DNA of 64,000 nt from Nymphaea colorata. Taxonomy: Eukaryota > Streptophyta > Magnoliopsida > Nymphaeales > Nymphaeaceae. Shown piece by piece: positions 11,142 to 23,720 of this stretch; the stretch's first letter is position 1, and each line of letters begins with the position of its first letter. A program made the translations under genes and the position numbers. The stretch covers positions 2,754,001 through 2,818,000 of the forward strand of contig NC_045146.1 in the NCBI RefSeq assembly GCF_008831285.2, read 5' to 3'. The notes below the pieces were generated by a model, which worked only from the letters and a program-made list of their open reading frames with translations, had not been told where the DNA came from and did no database searches.

Positions 11142-14100
11142 ATGCAGAGCCGGGGATCGAGCAGCCGGCTGACCGGTTTTGTTCGGCGGTCGAGGATCTC
11201 CTCTCTGATGCTCTCTATGCTCGCGATGATGTCGACGATTTACGTTGCGGGAAGGTGAGTGTCTCTCTCTCTGTGAACAATTATGAAGAGTTTTCTGAGG
11301 AGGATGCATAAAAAAAACCACTTGGAGGATGAAACTAGCTTTCTTCTGGAACTAATTTTCCGACCAATTTCCGTCTTCTTTTTTTGTCATTTAGAGTTTA
11401 TATTGCGGTTAGGGATTGTCTCAGAGATCCGTAGAAAATCTTATGTTATTAGTAGCATATCGGCGGAGCTACATTCGCAATCTTAATTATTTGCTAGCGC
11501 AAAGTTTGTCCGGATGGTGGAAATATCTAAATCGATTCCGTTGATTGAATTTTGCTTTTACGGATGGGGTTGACAATTAGGGCGAAGCAAGGGAAAATTT
11601 CGTGGGAATATTGGGGAGTTTGGAAGCAAAATCATCACTTTTCAACTGTTGTCTCATACCTGGTCTCTAAACTTATTTTTTCCTCGAACAAATCAGGAAT
11701 CCTTTAGAATTTTGCTATGTTTGCGGTTTGAAGCTTCTGTAAATTTGCCTGGCTCTATGAAATTCCTGGAAACAGCCTTCCCCTCTGTTTGAGCAATGAT
11801 TTTTTGGTCCATTCTTTAGCGTGATTGTATAGCCTGAACAGCCCCTTTGAATGCCTGAAATCAGAGATCGCTTCTTTAACTTTGGATTGGACCACATCAA
11901 GACTAATAGAAAGCAACACTAAATGTCGGATTCCCTAAAACGTGGATTTTAAGTGCAATTCGAGTATATCTAGCTTGATAGTCTGAGAGGTGGGTTATTA
12001 GTCCAGAAATACGGGACTTTCTTGCTTTAACCTCAAGCCCGAGTTTGAAATCTATGCAAATAAAGCTCTTTGGCGTTATTTTTGTTGTTTGGACTGAATT
12101 TTAAGTGTTTTTTTCTGTATTTTGAGTTCTGAGTTTTCGATTCTGGATTTGTCTTTACTGTTTACTGATTATAATCAAGAGTTCTGATTTTGTTTAATTG
12201 AATTCGATCTAGACTCTGGCAGGATGCAGAAAACAGAGTCTATCTTATTAAGGAGATGGACCGGAGAACTGGCCAGGTAGAGACTTGACATGTTTACTTC
12301 CTTAGTTTGGAGCTGTATTCTTTTCCATGTCCTACTTGTTCTGTATTATTTACCCTTTGTAACTATTAATGTGAGGAGTTGAAGAAATCTGATGTTTAAG
12401 TACACTTGTGACTTTGATTATGCGTCAAACACTTTTGGTGTACCCTTGAGTTATGCTGCACATTCACATTTCTACTTGTGTTATTCAGGAGCTTCATGTA
12501 CCATTTTAACAACTGTCCTTTTGCAATGCTTTCTTAGTTGCTGAAACCGAATTTCAATGAAATGGCAGAAGGTGTATCTGTTGTCGTACTTGGGTTAGGA
12601 AAACTTCTCTTGTTAACCCCTAATCTGTTAAAGTTGGTGAATTCTGGCTCTAGTTAGTATTTTGAGGATCATGCAGAAGAGTTATTCTCCCTCCCCTATG
12701 CTCTGTTCTGGTATTATTTGCCAACTCCTTTGATCTGTGTGGTTTAATGATTGGTATGAACTTCTTAAAATGCTTGTCTTTGTTTTCAGTTGATTGTTGA
12801 AACTTAAAATTTCATCCAAATCTTTTGTTCAGGGACATCCAGCTATATCTGTTGATGACACCTGGAAAATCATAGCTTGCAAGTAAGCTAAATTTACCTT
12901 GGTATTTTCTATCCGATGTTTACTATGGATTATAGCAACTGAACTCAATTTCTATATGTTTCACCAGGGATCAAAAGAAGAAGTTATTGGCCCTTGAGGC
13001 AGAGCTTGCTACAGCTAGGGAAGAAGGCTTTGTTGCAAAATATACACCTAATATGAACGGGACATATCATAAACGAAGGGTATTTTTAGTGGTTGGAATT
13101 GCAACAGAAATTTCCCATAAGAAGAACCGGGATGCAATTCGGCGGTCATGGATGCCTACCGGTAGTGTATTTTACTGTGTTAGCTCCTAGTTCATACTTC
13201 ATAGATTACATAATGAAAGTTGCATCACATGTGTGACCAAATTCTTTAGTGCATCTCTTTGCTTGATTGGAGAAGTATGCAAGCTTTAAGGAAGGGGATA
13301 TCCAAATCCATCTCTGTTTATCTAATTCTGCATTGATTGCCAAAAGGTGTTGATTGCAAAAAGGTTCTGAAGGTGGTGGAACAGGGAAATAGCTTGTGGT
13401 TGATATTCCTCAAAATTTCATCTCCCTTTCTCTCTTACCACCACCATCATCCCCCTCTCTTTTCTCTGTGTTTGATTCCAAAAGTGGAGCAGACATGGTC
13501 CTTCAGCTGTATATGTCCTTGGATTGATTACTAAATTGTCATGAACCGCAAGTGGAAGGGTCTTCTTTTACCAAAGTTATCTTATTAACCCTACCTTATT
13601 AAAGTCAAATCATTATTAGAGGCAGAAGAGAAGGGTCTCCTTTTTATTAGGTACAGCATGCAATTACTAGGAGTACATCCTTAGTTTCTTTTGTTATTTC
13701 GTTGACATCAAAGTGGTAAAATTTGAAAAAAGTGTATCCATATATCAAGACATGAGTCCCCATACTTTGTAGAAGAAAAGCTGCAGATTTTGCAATAGTT
13801 GGCTGCTCTTAATACTTTTGTGGTGATTTGGGAGACATCGATGCTATCAGTTTGGATATGGTTCCTTTATTACGAAAGGTGTTTAACCTTCTTGGAATAA
13901 TATATTTCTATCATGTATGTTGTGTTAATGTCTCTCAGCGAGCGCAGGTTGCTTGCTTGCGCGTGGAGAGAAGAACCTAGGATTAGCATTTCGGGAAATA
14001 TCCAAACGAACAATTTCAACTGAAACACGTAGAGACTGTTCGTCATGCTTCGCCCCCCACCCCATTGTAGATGGTTCAGCCGCGGTGCTACTCCCTGGCT

Positions 14101-17100
14101 TTGCTATAACCCGTATTTGCAAAACAATTGCAAAGACGTTCTTCCAGAGCCCTGTAATCCCGTTCTCTGACTACCCCTTTATTGCATGCAGCCCTGACAA
14201 TTCCTTCTTTTCTCTTAGGTGACTCTTAAGACAATATTCTGTCCTAAAACAAATGGAAGACTAAATTCAGTGCATAGCAAGTTCCTGTTCTGGAAGGTGC
14301 ACAAACATTTCCCTATTCACAAACATTTCCTACCAGATTTAATTTCTAATTTGTGATATCGAAAGCTAAAATGAATCTTCTGAAAGAATGTGTAGCAATT
14401 CTGCAATGATGTGTTATTCCATGCACGGATGCACCTTGTCAGTTGTGAAGTGAATTAGTCAAGAATGTTGACCAGCAGTCTTGGACACCAATTTCACTTT
14501 CTTGCTTTTCAAAAATAGTAAGATGTTCATTTATCTGCCAATATATAGATTATGGATGTTATCAAATAATATGAAGATTTACTCAGCTGGTATAATAATA
14601 TGTTATCGGATAAATGTTCTAGCCTTCTAGGCCAATGGATATTTTCTGGTTTGCCTGCAGTTGGATCGGTTCAAATGAAGATTGTCATGCATTAGCCGTT
14701 ACTACATGTATCATCTATTTTACAAAAGCACAAATGGAAATGTACCAATTAGGCATAAATGACTTGTTCAAAAGATGGATCAGTTTTGGAGCATTTAGGA
14801 GATGAGAACCTGTCTACATGTCTTCTACATTAAAACTGGAAGATAGCAGGCATCGAGAGGTCACGGTTGGCCCAAGGTCCTGTTCTTGTTTTTCCTTTCG
14901 ATGTATTTATTGGAAAGAAGATGCACACTTGTTAACCACTAGTTCTGCTTGGTCTTGATTTTTAGCTTTTAAGTGTTATTTTGCGTTCACATGGTTCCTC
15001 TCCTTAAATTTCCACCTTAAATACCGATATATCAAAAGTTTGAACAGCCACTCCATTAAATCCTGATTGGGAATCTCATGTAGAAAAATCTACCATTAGA
15101 GCTGTGGCTATTAATCTCTACTTGTGTTCCTTTGTCCATATGACCATATGATTTGGTTTATTATAAGCAGTTAATCTGCTGAATTGTATTTTAGTCATAA
15201 TACTGTCTATAGGTGATATACTACTGTCTTTTAAGGGGCTTGACGGGGAAGTTCAATGATAGATCTTATGCTAATCGAGGTAGTGAAACCACAAAATCCT
15301 ATTCACTCGTTTCATCCTTGTTCAAGAAAGGTTCTTAATGGTCAGGCGGTGGCAGAAAGTTCCATAGTTTAGTGGATTAAAACAAGTTCTTTTCACAATA
15401 TCAATGTGATGGATGTGGCAACTTTGTTTTCTATTGGCCTTAATGATTTCACTATTTCACTTGACGCAGGAGCAGCATTGAGAAAAATGGAAGAAGATAG
15501 AGGAATTATTATACGTTTTTTTGTAGGAAAAAGGTCTGCATGTTTATTATATAATACCAGTTATCTGGAGTTTATATTTATTAATTTTTTGATATTTTGT
15601 GTTCAGTGCACGCCGCCAAGGTAACACTACTGACCCAGACATTGGTGAGGAGAATGCCAAGACTAATGACTTCATCATTCTTGTAAGTTGCTTTCCTTTA
15701 TTGTAAGTGATAAGGCGTGTCATGTTGGCATGGGAAATCTATTATTGGATTAGGATGTGAGAGAAAGTTGGAGGATATAATGTTTGGTGTGTGTGTGTAT
15801 GAGAGAGAGAGAGAGAGAGAGAGAGGACCGATTAAGTTAACTGGTCTTAACAGTGACAGTCTGGACCATTGGATGGTTTCATCTAAGGGTTCATATCTCC
15901 CTTTTGAAAAGGAATGGTGCTCAAATGGTAGCCATTATATACCTTGTCAGGTTGGTTCAGATCAACAGAGTTCATATGTGCTTCGCTTTAAGCAAATATT
16001 CATGATGGCTGGGGAGTAGTTCAGTGAACTGTATACTTCAACAAATATGTTTACCTATGCATTTACCTTTTTAAAGGAGCAAGCTTTCTGCTTTGCAGGA
16101 TGATTATATTGAAGACTCAGGTGAGCTTCCTAGAAAAACAAAATCATTCTTCGTTCAAGCTGCAGATAGTTGGGATGCAGAGTTCTATGCAAAGGTTAAT
16201 GATGATGTGTTCGTTAACTTAGGTTAGTTGAAGGAACATATGGTTGATATTTATTTGCTTCAAGTTTTAGCCTCTGTGTTTATTGCTACTTTTTCCAAAT
16301 TTTTCTCATAATTTGGTTTGTAGATGGTTTGGTTTCTACACTTAGAACATATCAGCGTGAGCCTCGTGTTTATGTGGGTTGCATGAAATCTGGTGAAGTT
16401 TTCACTGAACAGTAAGTTGAAGATGTTACTAACAGTTTAAGTTGAAGATGTTACTAACAGTTTGGTATATAATTTCACAATATAAAATCTGAATGATAAA
16501 TTTAGGTATTTCCTTTCTAAATTTTTATGATTGCATTGTTGAATTTCTATAGGAGTCAGAAATGGTACGAACCAGAGTGGTGGAGGTTTGGTGATGGCAA
16601 ATCGTAAGTGTCTTTGGGCTTCCTCCTTCCTCTTCTGAGGAACTCGTCTTATTGCTCTATGAAAAATTGTTTTGATTCATTGTCAGAAGATTTTTGCTGA
16701 AAGAGCATTATTCTTTGTGAAACATCATGCTGTTACTATGGAAATTATGATCTTGAAGTGTCTCCCAGTTGATGACCTCTAAAGGACATGTTTGCATTCC
16801 TTTGATTCAAGTCGAGGCCTCAATAACTCTTTTTCTGTCCTTAAATTATGCACGGGCTTGGTTTGGCTTTCAGAGTATGCCTTTGGGGTGTACCTTTAAT
16901 TTCATTTACTGGAAGTTATTTCCTTCCCAGCCCTATTTTATCTGTAAAATTCTTGCTTTATTTTTTTTTTAAATCCTTTTCAAGTTCCCTCTCTGATATT
17001 AAAGAATTAAAGTTGGCTCATTTTGTAAATGCCCTTACTTTGATGGTTTTCGTCCAGAGGCGGCTCTCTGAGATTTTTTTTTTTTTTAAAGTTGAATGCG

Positions 17101-17759
17101 TAGTTATTGATCCTTAAAAGGTGAGCCGTGTTTGCTATTTACATAAAAGTTATGCTGTTTTTGTAATTTTCTCAAAATATTTTCTATACCTAGATTGCTA
17201 TTGCTGTAGGTTCCCACTATGTATAAAGCAAATAACGAAATTTTTTGTGTATACAATTCCTTATATTGCTTAAATTTCAGGTACTTCCGTCATGCTGCTG
17301 GACAAATGTTTGTTTTGTCTCGAGCAGTGGCACAATTCGTGTCCATAAACAAGTATGTTCTCTTAGTCACTTCTCTCTTTTGTATCCTAAGTCCACGTTC
17401 ATTCAGTGATAATATACCGTCCAACCTTACATCTTTGCTAAAATGAGTCCTGATGGCAGAGCCTCTCTCCTGACGTATGCCCATGATGATGTTACTATTG
17501 GTTCTTGGATGATTGGTCTGGATGTCAAACACGCTGATGAAGCTAAGTTTTGCTGTTCATCATGGTCTCCAGGTTCCTCTCTCTCTCTCTCTCTCTCTCT
17601 CATGCACATTCATGGCTGTTGGCAGCCAGCAATTGTCGCAGTTTGCTTTTACCTCACTAGCTGCGTCATTGCCCTAAGAGCATTCATGGTTATTGCATGA
17701 ATACATTTCCAATGCTTAACTCTGTTGAGTCAGCAGGTGCCATATGTGCGACAGTGTGA
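11142..17759 (+). CDS. HPGT: GT31 beta-galactosyltransferase, hydroxyproline O-galactosyltransferase type
   Basis: HPGT enzymes are Golgi type II membrane proteins that add the first galactose to hydroxyproline of arabinogalactan proteins. Twelve exons with consistent phases: 11142-11254, 12213-12276, 12833-12882, 12968-13161, 15470-15533, 15607-15682, 16099-16222, 16324-16411, 16553-16603, 17281-17352, 17460-17572 and 17737-17759. They total 1032 nt, or 343 residues, the usual HPGT length. The protein has a short basic N-terminus (SRLTGFVRRSR), a single membrane anchor at about residues 19-36 ending YVAGR, then LWQDAENRVYLIKEMDR and ISVDDTWKIIACK. The GT31 domain follows: VGIATEISHKKNRDAIRRSW, the metal-binding DxD-type site KVNDDVFVNLD (residues about 219-229), YVGCMKSGEVF, WYEPEWWRFGD, YFRHAAGQM and AHDDVTIGSW. 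It ends with the Cys-containing SWSPGAICATV. Intron 4 is 2.3 kb. All introns are GT-AG. The HPGT subtype is inferred from overall layout; GT31 membership is certain. Confidence 0.93.
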
Positions 17760-18441
17760 TCTTTGTAGAGAAAGACCAGGTATGCAGTGACTTGGAACCA
17801 TGATCTTTCCTGAAAACACTGGGTTTGTGTGGCCACTGCCTGCTATTTGCAACTTCCAGAATCTTTCAGATGGATCATCCATCAGAGGCCCTGTTTACTA
17901 GTCGCAATTACAAAATTTAGGTCTTGACATGCTTTGCCGAGGCTGAACAGAAGTTCTTTTAAGAGATGGGGGTTTTCTTAAGCTAATGAGATACATGGAC
18001 AACAGAATCATTCAATGCCGCTGGTCAGGTGGAACTAGCCTTCGGGGCTCCCAAATATGTCAATTGTTTTTCATTCTTTCACTGTAATGTAGTGCAATCT
18101 CCATTCTTTGCTTGTTGGTTTCATTTAGAAGCCCAAGCTTGAGAACCTTACATTCAGTTTTCTCATCATTGGTGATTTTTTGGTCCTTTTACTTGATTTT
18201 TTGCTACTTTTGTTTGTTACGACTCTCAATTTACGAGCAAAGAAATTTTAGTGTGCCACTTTACTGAGGGCAATGATTAGAGCTTTTGAATTTTCGGGAG
18301 TTTCTGTCCAACAGTTGCTCGTTGCTGTCCCTTTGTTTTGTTCGTCTTTTGCTTTAGAATCTCTTAAGCACACTTTGTCACATATTGAACGATGGAAGTA
18401 CTTGTCTTACAAGATTGGCCTGATTTACATAATGTGCGTTA
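17760..18441 (+). other. HPGT 3' flank
   Basis: AT-rich, probably the 3' UTR of HPGT and spacer up to the transposon nest. I cannot place a polyadenylation site with confidence. Confidence 0.5.
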
Positions 18442-18446
18442 CTATG

Positions 18447-18689
18447 TGATAGCTTTCAAGGCTATCGATCGACTGGTACGGTGGAAGAACTGACTGGTAT
18501 GGTGGAAGAGAGGAAGAGAACGAGGGGGAGAGAGATCATGAAAGAGAACAAAACATCAGAATAATTTGCATTATGGCTAATCACGCCCAAAAAGAAATTA
18601 CAGCATAAGCAAAGTGGCTGCCTACTAAAGTTTCGATAGAAACTGACTGATCAACCCAAATATAACATAAACTAAAACAGAGCCTAACA
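18447..18689 (-). repeat. 3' LTR of the gypsy element
   Basis: 243 bp, bounded on plus by TGATAGC and CCTAACA and preceded by the duplication CTATG (18442-18446). It carries an internal ~20-bp duplication of the CTGGTACGGTGGAAGA region that the other LTR lacks. The purine-rich tract next to it (minus AAAAGGGAAGAGTAAT, 18690-18705) is a good polypurine tract for plus-strand priming. Confidence 0.9.
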
Positions 18690-18705
18690 ATTACTCTTCC
18701 CTTTT

Positions 18706-19159
18706 GAAAAACACCTTATCCTCAAAGTGTGAATAATGGGATGATAGTCACTCAGTAAGTCATTGGTGATGCCATTTGCTGTTTATCTTTACCTTATTCA
18801 TATTAATGCGTTGATAAGGTGATAGGTCAGTTGCTGCTTCTACAATGGGGGTAGAGTCGATATCTTCATCGGGGGGAGCGTTGGTGCAAAGCTTCAGTTT
18901 GGATACATGGCATACCATATGGATAGAGCTTCCCTTAGGAAGTAGGAGCTTGTAAGCAGGTTTACCTATCTTTCGGCTGATTTTCTAGGACCCAACATAA
19001 TGAAAGAGTAGCTTTTGTTGTTTGGATCCTCTTAATCGCGTGGTATGCTGCAGGAGGCCTCTTCAAAAATACCCAATCACCCTCTTGAAACATCATTGCT
19101 CTATGGTGGCAATTGCATTGTATGACCATGCGATTTCGGGCTGCAGCAATGTTCCTTTA
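18706..19159 (-). pseudogene. Gypsy integrase C-terminal region, broken
   Basis: Minus translation in two frames shows FQEGDWVFLKRPP, then HYVGS with a stop, KISRKIGKPAYKLLLPKG and SIHMVCHVSKLK. These are the usual post-core region of plant Ty3/gypsy integrases, where a GD-W-F-L-K motif is followed by the Y-K-L-P-x-G, I-H-P-V-F-H-V-S-x-L-K type tail. At least one frameshift and one stop are present. The reading continues from 26167 once the TTA-flanked insert is disregarded. Confidence 0.85.
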
Positions 19160-20260
19160 AAAGCCGTTTGATAGCAATGGAACAGGCTAGAACAGACAGG
19201 TGCGTTTCATTTATTAAAATGTGCATCAAACGCTGGACAGAGCAGACACTGGGACAAGGGTATATATTTCTCCCATGTCCTGTACCGTTCTGTGGTTAAC
19301 CACAGAACTGACAGGACGCTCGCTCGCTCGAGCTCGCCTCCCTGTCTCGAACTCTCGATACTCATCTCTCTCTCTCATTTCTCTCCATGAGTGCTTGCAC
19401 ACTGCTCGATGCTATGGAGATGAAGTCTGTCTCTCCCATCACTCACCATGAGTCGCTGCTCACTACTCCTCACAATGCGCCAGTGACGATATCCAGCGAT
19501 CAATTGCTATTTGCACTCTTTCTCCCTCTCTCAATACCTGGATTTCTCGCCCATCTCTTGCTGCTTACCGTAGTTTAGCAAGTATGACTGTTCTTCACCA
19601 TCTATGTTCATTCTTCTCTCAATCTCCATCTTCTGAATGATGAGTTTAGGGCATAATAAAAGGCTATGGTCTCATACTCTAACTGATGACCATGATCTAG
19701 AGCTTCATGAGAAAGTCATCGAGCTCTCTCAATCATTCTCTTTCTCTCCAGCTTCAGCCCTAAATCCCATGAGATGCTTCATTTGCAGCCCTTCTACAGC
19801 CTCTTCATAGCCAGCTTCATATCCGTCAAATGACACATTTCAACCCCTTGATGGCTAGCTTCATCCCTATATTCGTGGAACACCGCCTCATTGCAGCCCT
19901 TCTACAGGTAGGGCATAGATTTCTCTCATTCACTCTATCTTTCTTTCTCACCCTTTCTCACTCATTGTCTACTTTCCTCACTCAAATTGTATTTTAGTAG
20001 GAACAACACATTTGCAGCTCTTTCGAAATTATGTATCAAGACTTGCACTCCATGTGTTTGATAAAATGTTTGATCTAAGAGACTCTTTTGACAATAAAAT
20101 ATCTCGGGATCTCGCTATGATTTTTTTTTAAACTTGTTAGATTCATAATGTTGCTCCCTGATGAATGATGAAAATCTCGCTCTGTAAAATCAGTTCATGT
20201 CCATGCCTCTAAACGATAACTTACTACCGAAGGACGAAATTTTTATCACTCCAACTGTGC

Positions 20261-20268
20261 CTATAAAG
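20261..20268 (+). promoter_or_regulatory. TATA box of the 63-codon ORF
   Basis: CTATAAAG lies 96 bp before the ATG at 20364. That spacing would give a leader of about 65 nt, normal for a plant promoter. Function is inferred. Confidence 0.45.
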
Positions 20269-20363
20269 CGAAGAAGCAAAATCAGTCAGTTTCCACTCTC
20301 ACTCTCGGCTTTCACTTTGCACACATCTTAGATTTCCGTAACACAAGGCAGTACCACATTACC

Positions 20364-20555
20364 ATGGACATATTTCAGAATGTAAACAGAGGTTTGGAAG
20401 CTCCCCTGCAGTCCTTTCCACCAAAGAGGGGAAAAGTGAAGGCAAACATTTGGAAGAAGATGAAGGCAGCAGTTTTCTGCAAGAAGGTTCATGACTCCAT
20501 GGCTGCTGCAAAGTATTCTCGGTTGCCATCGTCATCATTGAAGGGTAAAAGTTGA
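20364..20555 (+). CDS. Small hypothetical protein, 63 aa, inside element A
   Basis: An intact ATG-to-TGA frame. It is rich in Lys, Ser and Ala, with a basic centre (PPKRGKVKANIWKKMKAA) and a C-terminal half KKVHDSMAAAKYSRLPSSS. No signal peptide or membrane segment is seen. It has a TATA box at 20261 and a CT-rich leader. The codons look more gene-like than the AT-rich surroundings. I do not recognise the family with certainty; the PKRG-K-K core resembles small plant proteins of unknown function. It could be a gene fragment captured by the transposon. Expression is unknown. Confidence 0.4.
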   Translation: MDIFQNVNRGLEAPLQSFPPKRGKVKANIWKKMKAAVFCKKVHDSMAAAKYSRLPSSSLKGKS

Positions 20556-20850
20556 CAAATATTGAAAGAAAAACTATCAAATACTATGTTCTTTATTTTT
20601 TCTTTTGAATGCATGTTCATATGGAATCTTAGTGAGGTGATAAACCAACAAGAATTGTGTAGCGCGTGCTTTTGTACTGTGCTTTGTACTGTGGGTTCTT
20701 GTAAAAAGGGCATGACTTGGTTCAAGTCTCAGCATATCATTGTATTCAGTTCTATAGCTTAAGCATAGAATTGGGGAACTGGTCAAGTGAACTTTCTTTG
20801 AACGAACTATCATGGCAAGCTCTAATAGATCAACTTTTCGAATTGATGAT

Positions 20851-20869
20851 CTCTTTCTCTCTCTCTTTT

Positions 20870-20947
<78 letters not shown>

Positions 20948-20959
20948 GAGAGTGAGAGA
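20851..20959. repeat. (CT)n(AT)n(GA)n palindromic microsatellite
   Basis: A CT tract runs into an AT tract and then a GA tract, so the whole block is its own inverted repeat of about 100 bp and could form a hairpin or cruciform. Confidence 0.95.
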
Positions 20960-21239
20960 AAACTATTGCTTCATCTTAGCTGTTCAAACACTTTTTTTGA
21001 ATATTGTTATAATGGAACAAGAGACTCCAAGAAACAAACATTGGACAGGACGAACAAGACAGACAATACAGGTAGAAATAAAACAAACGTTGGACATAAA
21101 GAACATGATGTTTGTTTTTAGAACTGTCAAATGATGGACAGAGAACAACATTGACAGGATGGACAAAATAGCAGTGTGATAGTATGTTCTGTGCTATAGT
21201 ATAACCATCGAACGACCTCTTAGAGGTCGTTTGATTGTT

Positions 21240-21600
21240 GTCTATTGAGACAGGACAGACAGAATGTCCTGTCCATTACACTACTATCTTATCCTCATGG
21301 ACAATAATATTGTTTGTCCACTGTTTGATGATTTAAGAATAGGATACTACGTTCTTCTTGTTTGGCGTTTGTTTTGCATATGTCTGTTCTGTCTGTTATG
21401 TCTGACGTTTGTTTTCGTCTTGTCTAATCTATCCGTTCTGTTTGATGTTTGTTTTTTCCATGGTTAGTTCTATCTATTTTGTTTGTCCTATCTAGTGTTT
21501 GTTTATGCTTTATTCGAACTGTCTGTCCTATCTGGTGTTTGTAACTTCTCTAATCAGTTTTGGTTATTATAATTGTTCTGTCCGCTATATGATATCTTAT
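21240..21600. repeat. Subterminal degenerate repeats of element B
   Basis: Many variants of GACAGGACAGAC, TCTGTTCTGTCTG and GTGTTTGTT in a row just inside the left terminus. Similar motifs in inverted sense lie just inside the right end of element A (about 21030-21200). Such arrays are usual transposase-binding regions; that role is inferred. Confidence 0.6.
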
Positions 21601-22282
21601 TTTTTGAACATGTTATATCAAAATAAATATAAAATTCATAACATGTTACATGCAAATCAATACATTTGATAACACGATCCATAATATTATAGCAAAATCA
21701 ACTCTTTCAATAGAGACATACATGTAACAAAAACATCATTACTGTAAAATATTCAAACATTTATATAATCATCAATATCAAGTAAAACTACAAAATATAA
21801 ATAGTCTAAAATGTTCAACTGTTCTAAGCCATATGTTAGAGTACATTGACACAAAAATATGGTTCTTATATAGTCATTTTCTGTCCTACACACTATTCTT
21901 TTCATCGAAACCATGTAATACTTGAGAAGAGACATCACCATCTGGTTCTTGCATTTTAGAAATTAAAAAGACGAACAAATAATTAGATTATCACCATAAA
22001 GTAATATAATAATCAAATACAATTCAAACAATGACATATAATATAATGAGAATGTTAGACAATGAGTATCTAACTTGAAACATAGTCATTCTACATTGTT
22101 CAAGTAATTTGCTCAGGAAGTTCATTGTTGTTACCAATCATATAATGCGTCATGAGCTGCCATCTAGTTATTCTATTATTCCAACTTCCTTTATATAATT
22201 AATAATTAAAAAACAGGTTGCCAAGTGAATGAAATCCAAACTTAACCATGTTCCTTTCCAATTCTATACGCACAGGCAATAA

Positions 22283-22420
<138 letters not shown>

Positions 22421-23516
22421 ATTGGTTCTTCCTATTGTCCAAACTGTACTGCACGTACCAATCTTCTATCACTATATATTGGGCACATCAGGCTCAACAA
22501 AATTTTACAACTTTTTTTCTATGGAAAAGATGATCTGTACAAAGAATTGCAAGCTTTTGTGTTTTGAATTTCCCTCAATGCTTGAAACATCTATTGGTAC
22601 TTAGATAATCTAATTGCCATCCTTACTAAACATATGATTCAAATAATGAATAGTGAACAAAGAGAAGAAAGAACTCAAGTCAAAGGAAAACAAAGTAAAC
22701 GGAAAATCATATATCAGGGATAATAGACAACAGAGAAGAGAGAATGGAAAACAGAGAACAAAGAGATGAGAGAGAGAGTGAGATAAAATTCATCAATGCA
22801 ATCGCTATCAGAAATGTCAAGCAACCTACGAGTTTTTTCTTTTTTTGAAAAAAAAAACTAGTAAAAGAAATGATCTCTCTCTCTCTCTCTCTCACTCACT
22901 CTGTCTGTGCCGACAAATCCTCACTAGAGGAAATGCACTTCATTGGCACCCAAAGAAAATGGCAGAAAAAAAACAGATCACGCTGTTCACGCCATGACAG
23001 TGTGTTACTGAAGCTTAGACATGTAGTTAAAAAAAAGAACTCAAAGAGATTAACATGGACCATACCATAGGCCTTGAAATCCATAAAACAAGCCCTTCAT
23101 ATTTATAAAGGATTTCTGCAATGATTTTCAAAGATTGTGCATCTCTTATTTTGAAAACCTTAAAGAAGAAGGAATGCCTCATCCAAATCGCTTTAGATCT
23201 CATATAACTTACCGATGTCTTCTATGGACCTCAGCATTTTGCAAGGATTGTTAAAAGAGAGGATATTCTCTCATGCTGGTGAGATGATGTGCCAACTTTG
23301 TTCTAATATATAGGTGTACATGTATCATATATCGGGAGTTAAAATTGGTCATTGTTAGAGAGCATCTACACAAGTCTCCCAACAATGCATGCTCATTGTC
23401 AAAGGACAAAATCTCACGTAGCTGCAGGTGCAAGTGTCTTTGCACAAAGCACAATAGAAAACCACTATTATAAGAACATGGGTACAGAAAGGAAGGCATC
23501 ACACATATACAATCGA

Positions 23517-23720
23517 TGTATGCATGCATGTCTTTGTTTCTGTACAAAGATATTACATAGGCATGAGTCGGTCATTCTCCATCCATTTGATGTATGTATG
23601 CATGTCTTCATTTCTGTACAAAGACAGATACAAACACAGGCATTGATGGGCCATTCTCCACCAATCTGTACAAAGACATATACAGACACAGGCATTAATG
23701 GGCCATTCTCCACCAATTCT
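23517..23720. repeat. Short tandem repeat array, 2.7 units
   Basis: Units begin TGTATG(C/T)ATGCATGTCTT at 23517 and 23591 (period 74). A third, shortened unit begins at CTGTACAAAGACATATAC (23666). Each carries TTTCTGTACAAAG or CTGTACAAAG and ends with GGNCATTCTCCA. The frame stays open on minus but shows no known domain. Confidence 0.75.

Larger units (their letters stand above)
19160..21219. mobile_element. TTA-flanked DNA element A (PIF/Harbinger-like, non-autonomous)
   Basis: The left terminus AAAGCCGTTTGAT and the right terminus (minus reading GAGGTCGTTCGAT) form inverted ends. It is flanked by TTA at 19157-19159 and 21220-21222, the 3-bp duplication typical of PIF/Harbinger elements. 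Subterminal regions are rich in GACAG and CTGTC motifs. No transposase or Myb-like ORF was found. It carries a small promoter-and-ORF unit at about 20261-20555 and a (CT)n(AT)n(GA)n palindrome. The class assignment rests on TTA and terminal sequence only. Confidence 0.65.

Noticed and set aside
10881-11321. 146-codon minus-strand frame opposite HPGT exon 1
   Set aside because: Shadow of the CT-rich leader and first exon of HPGT.
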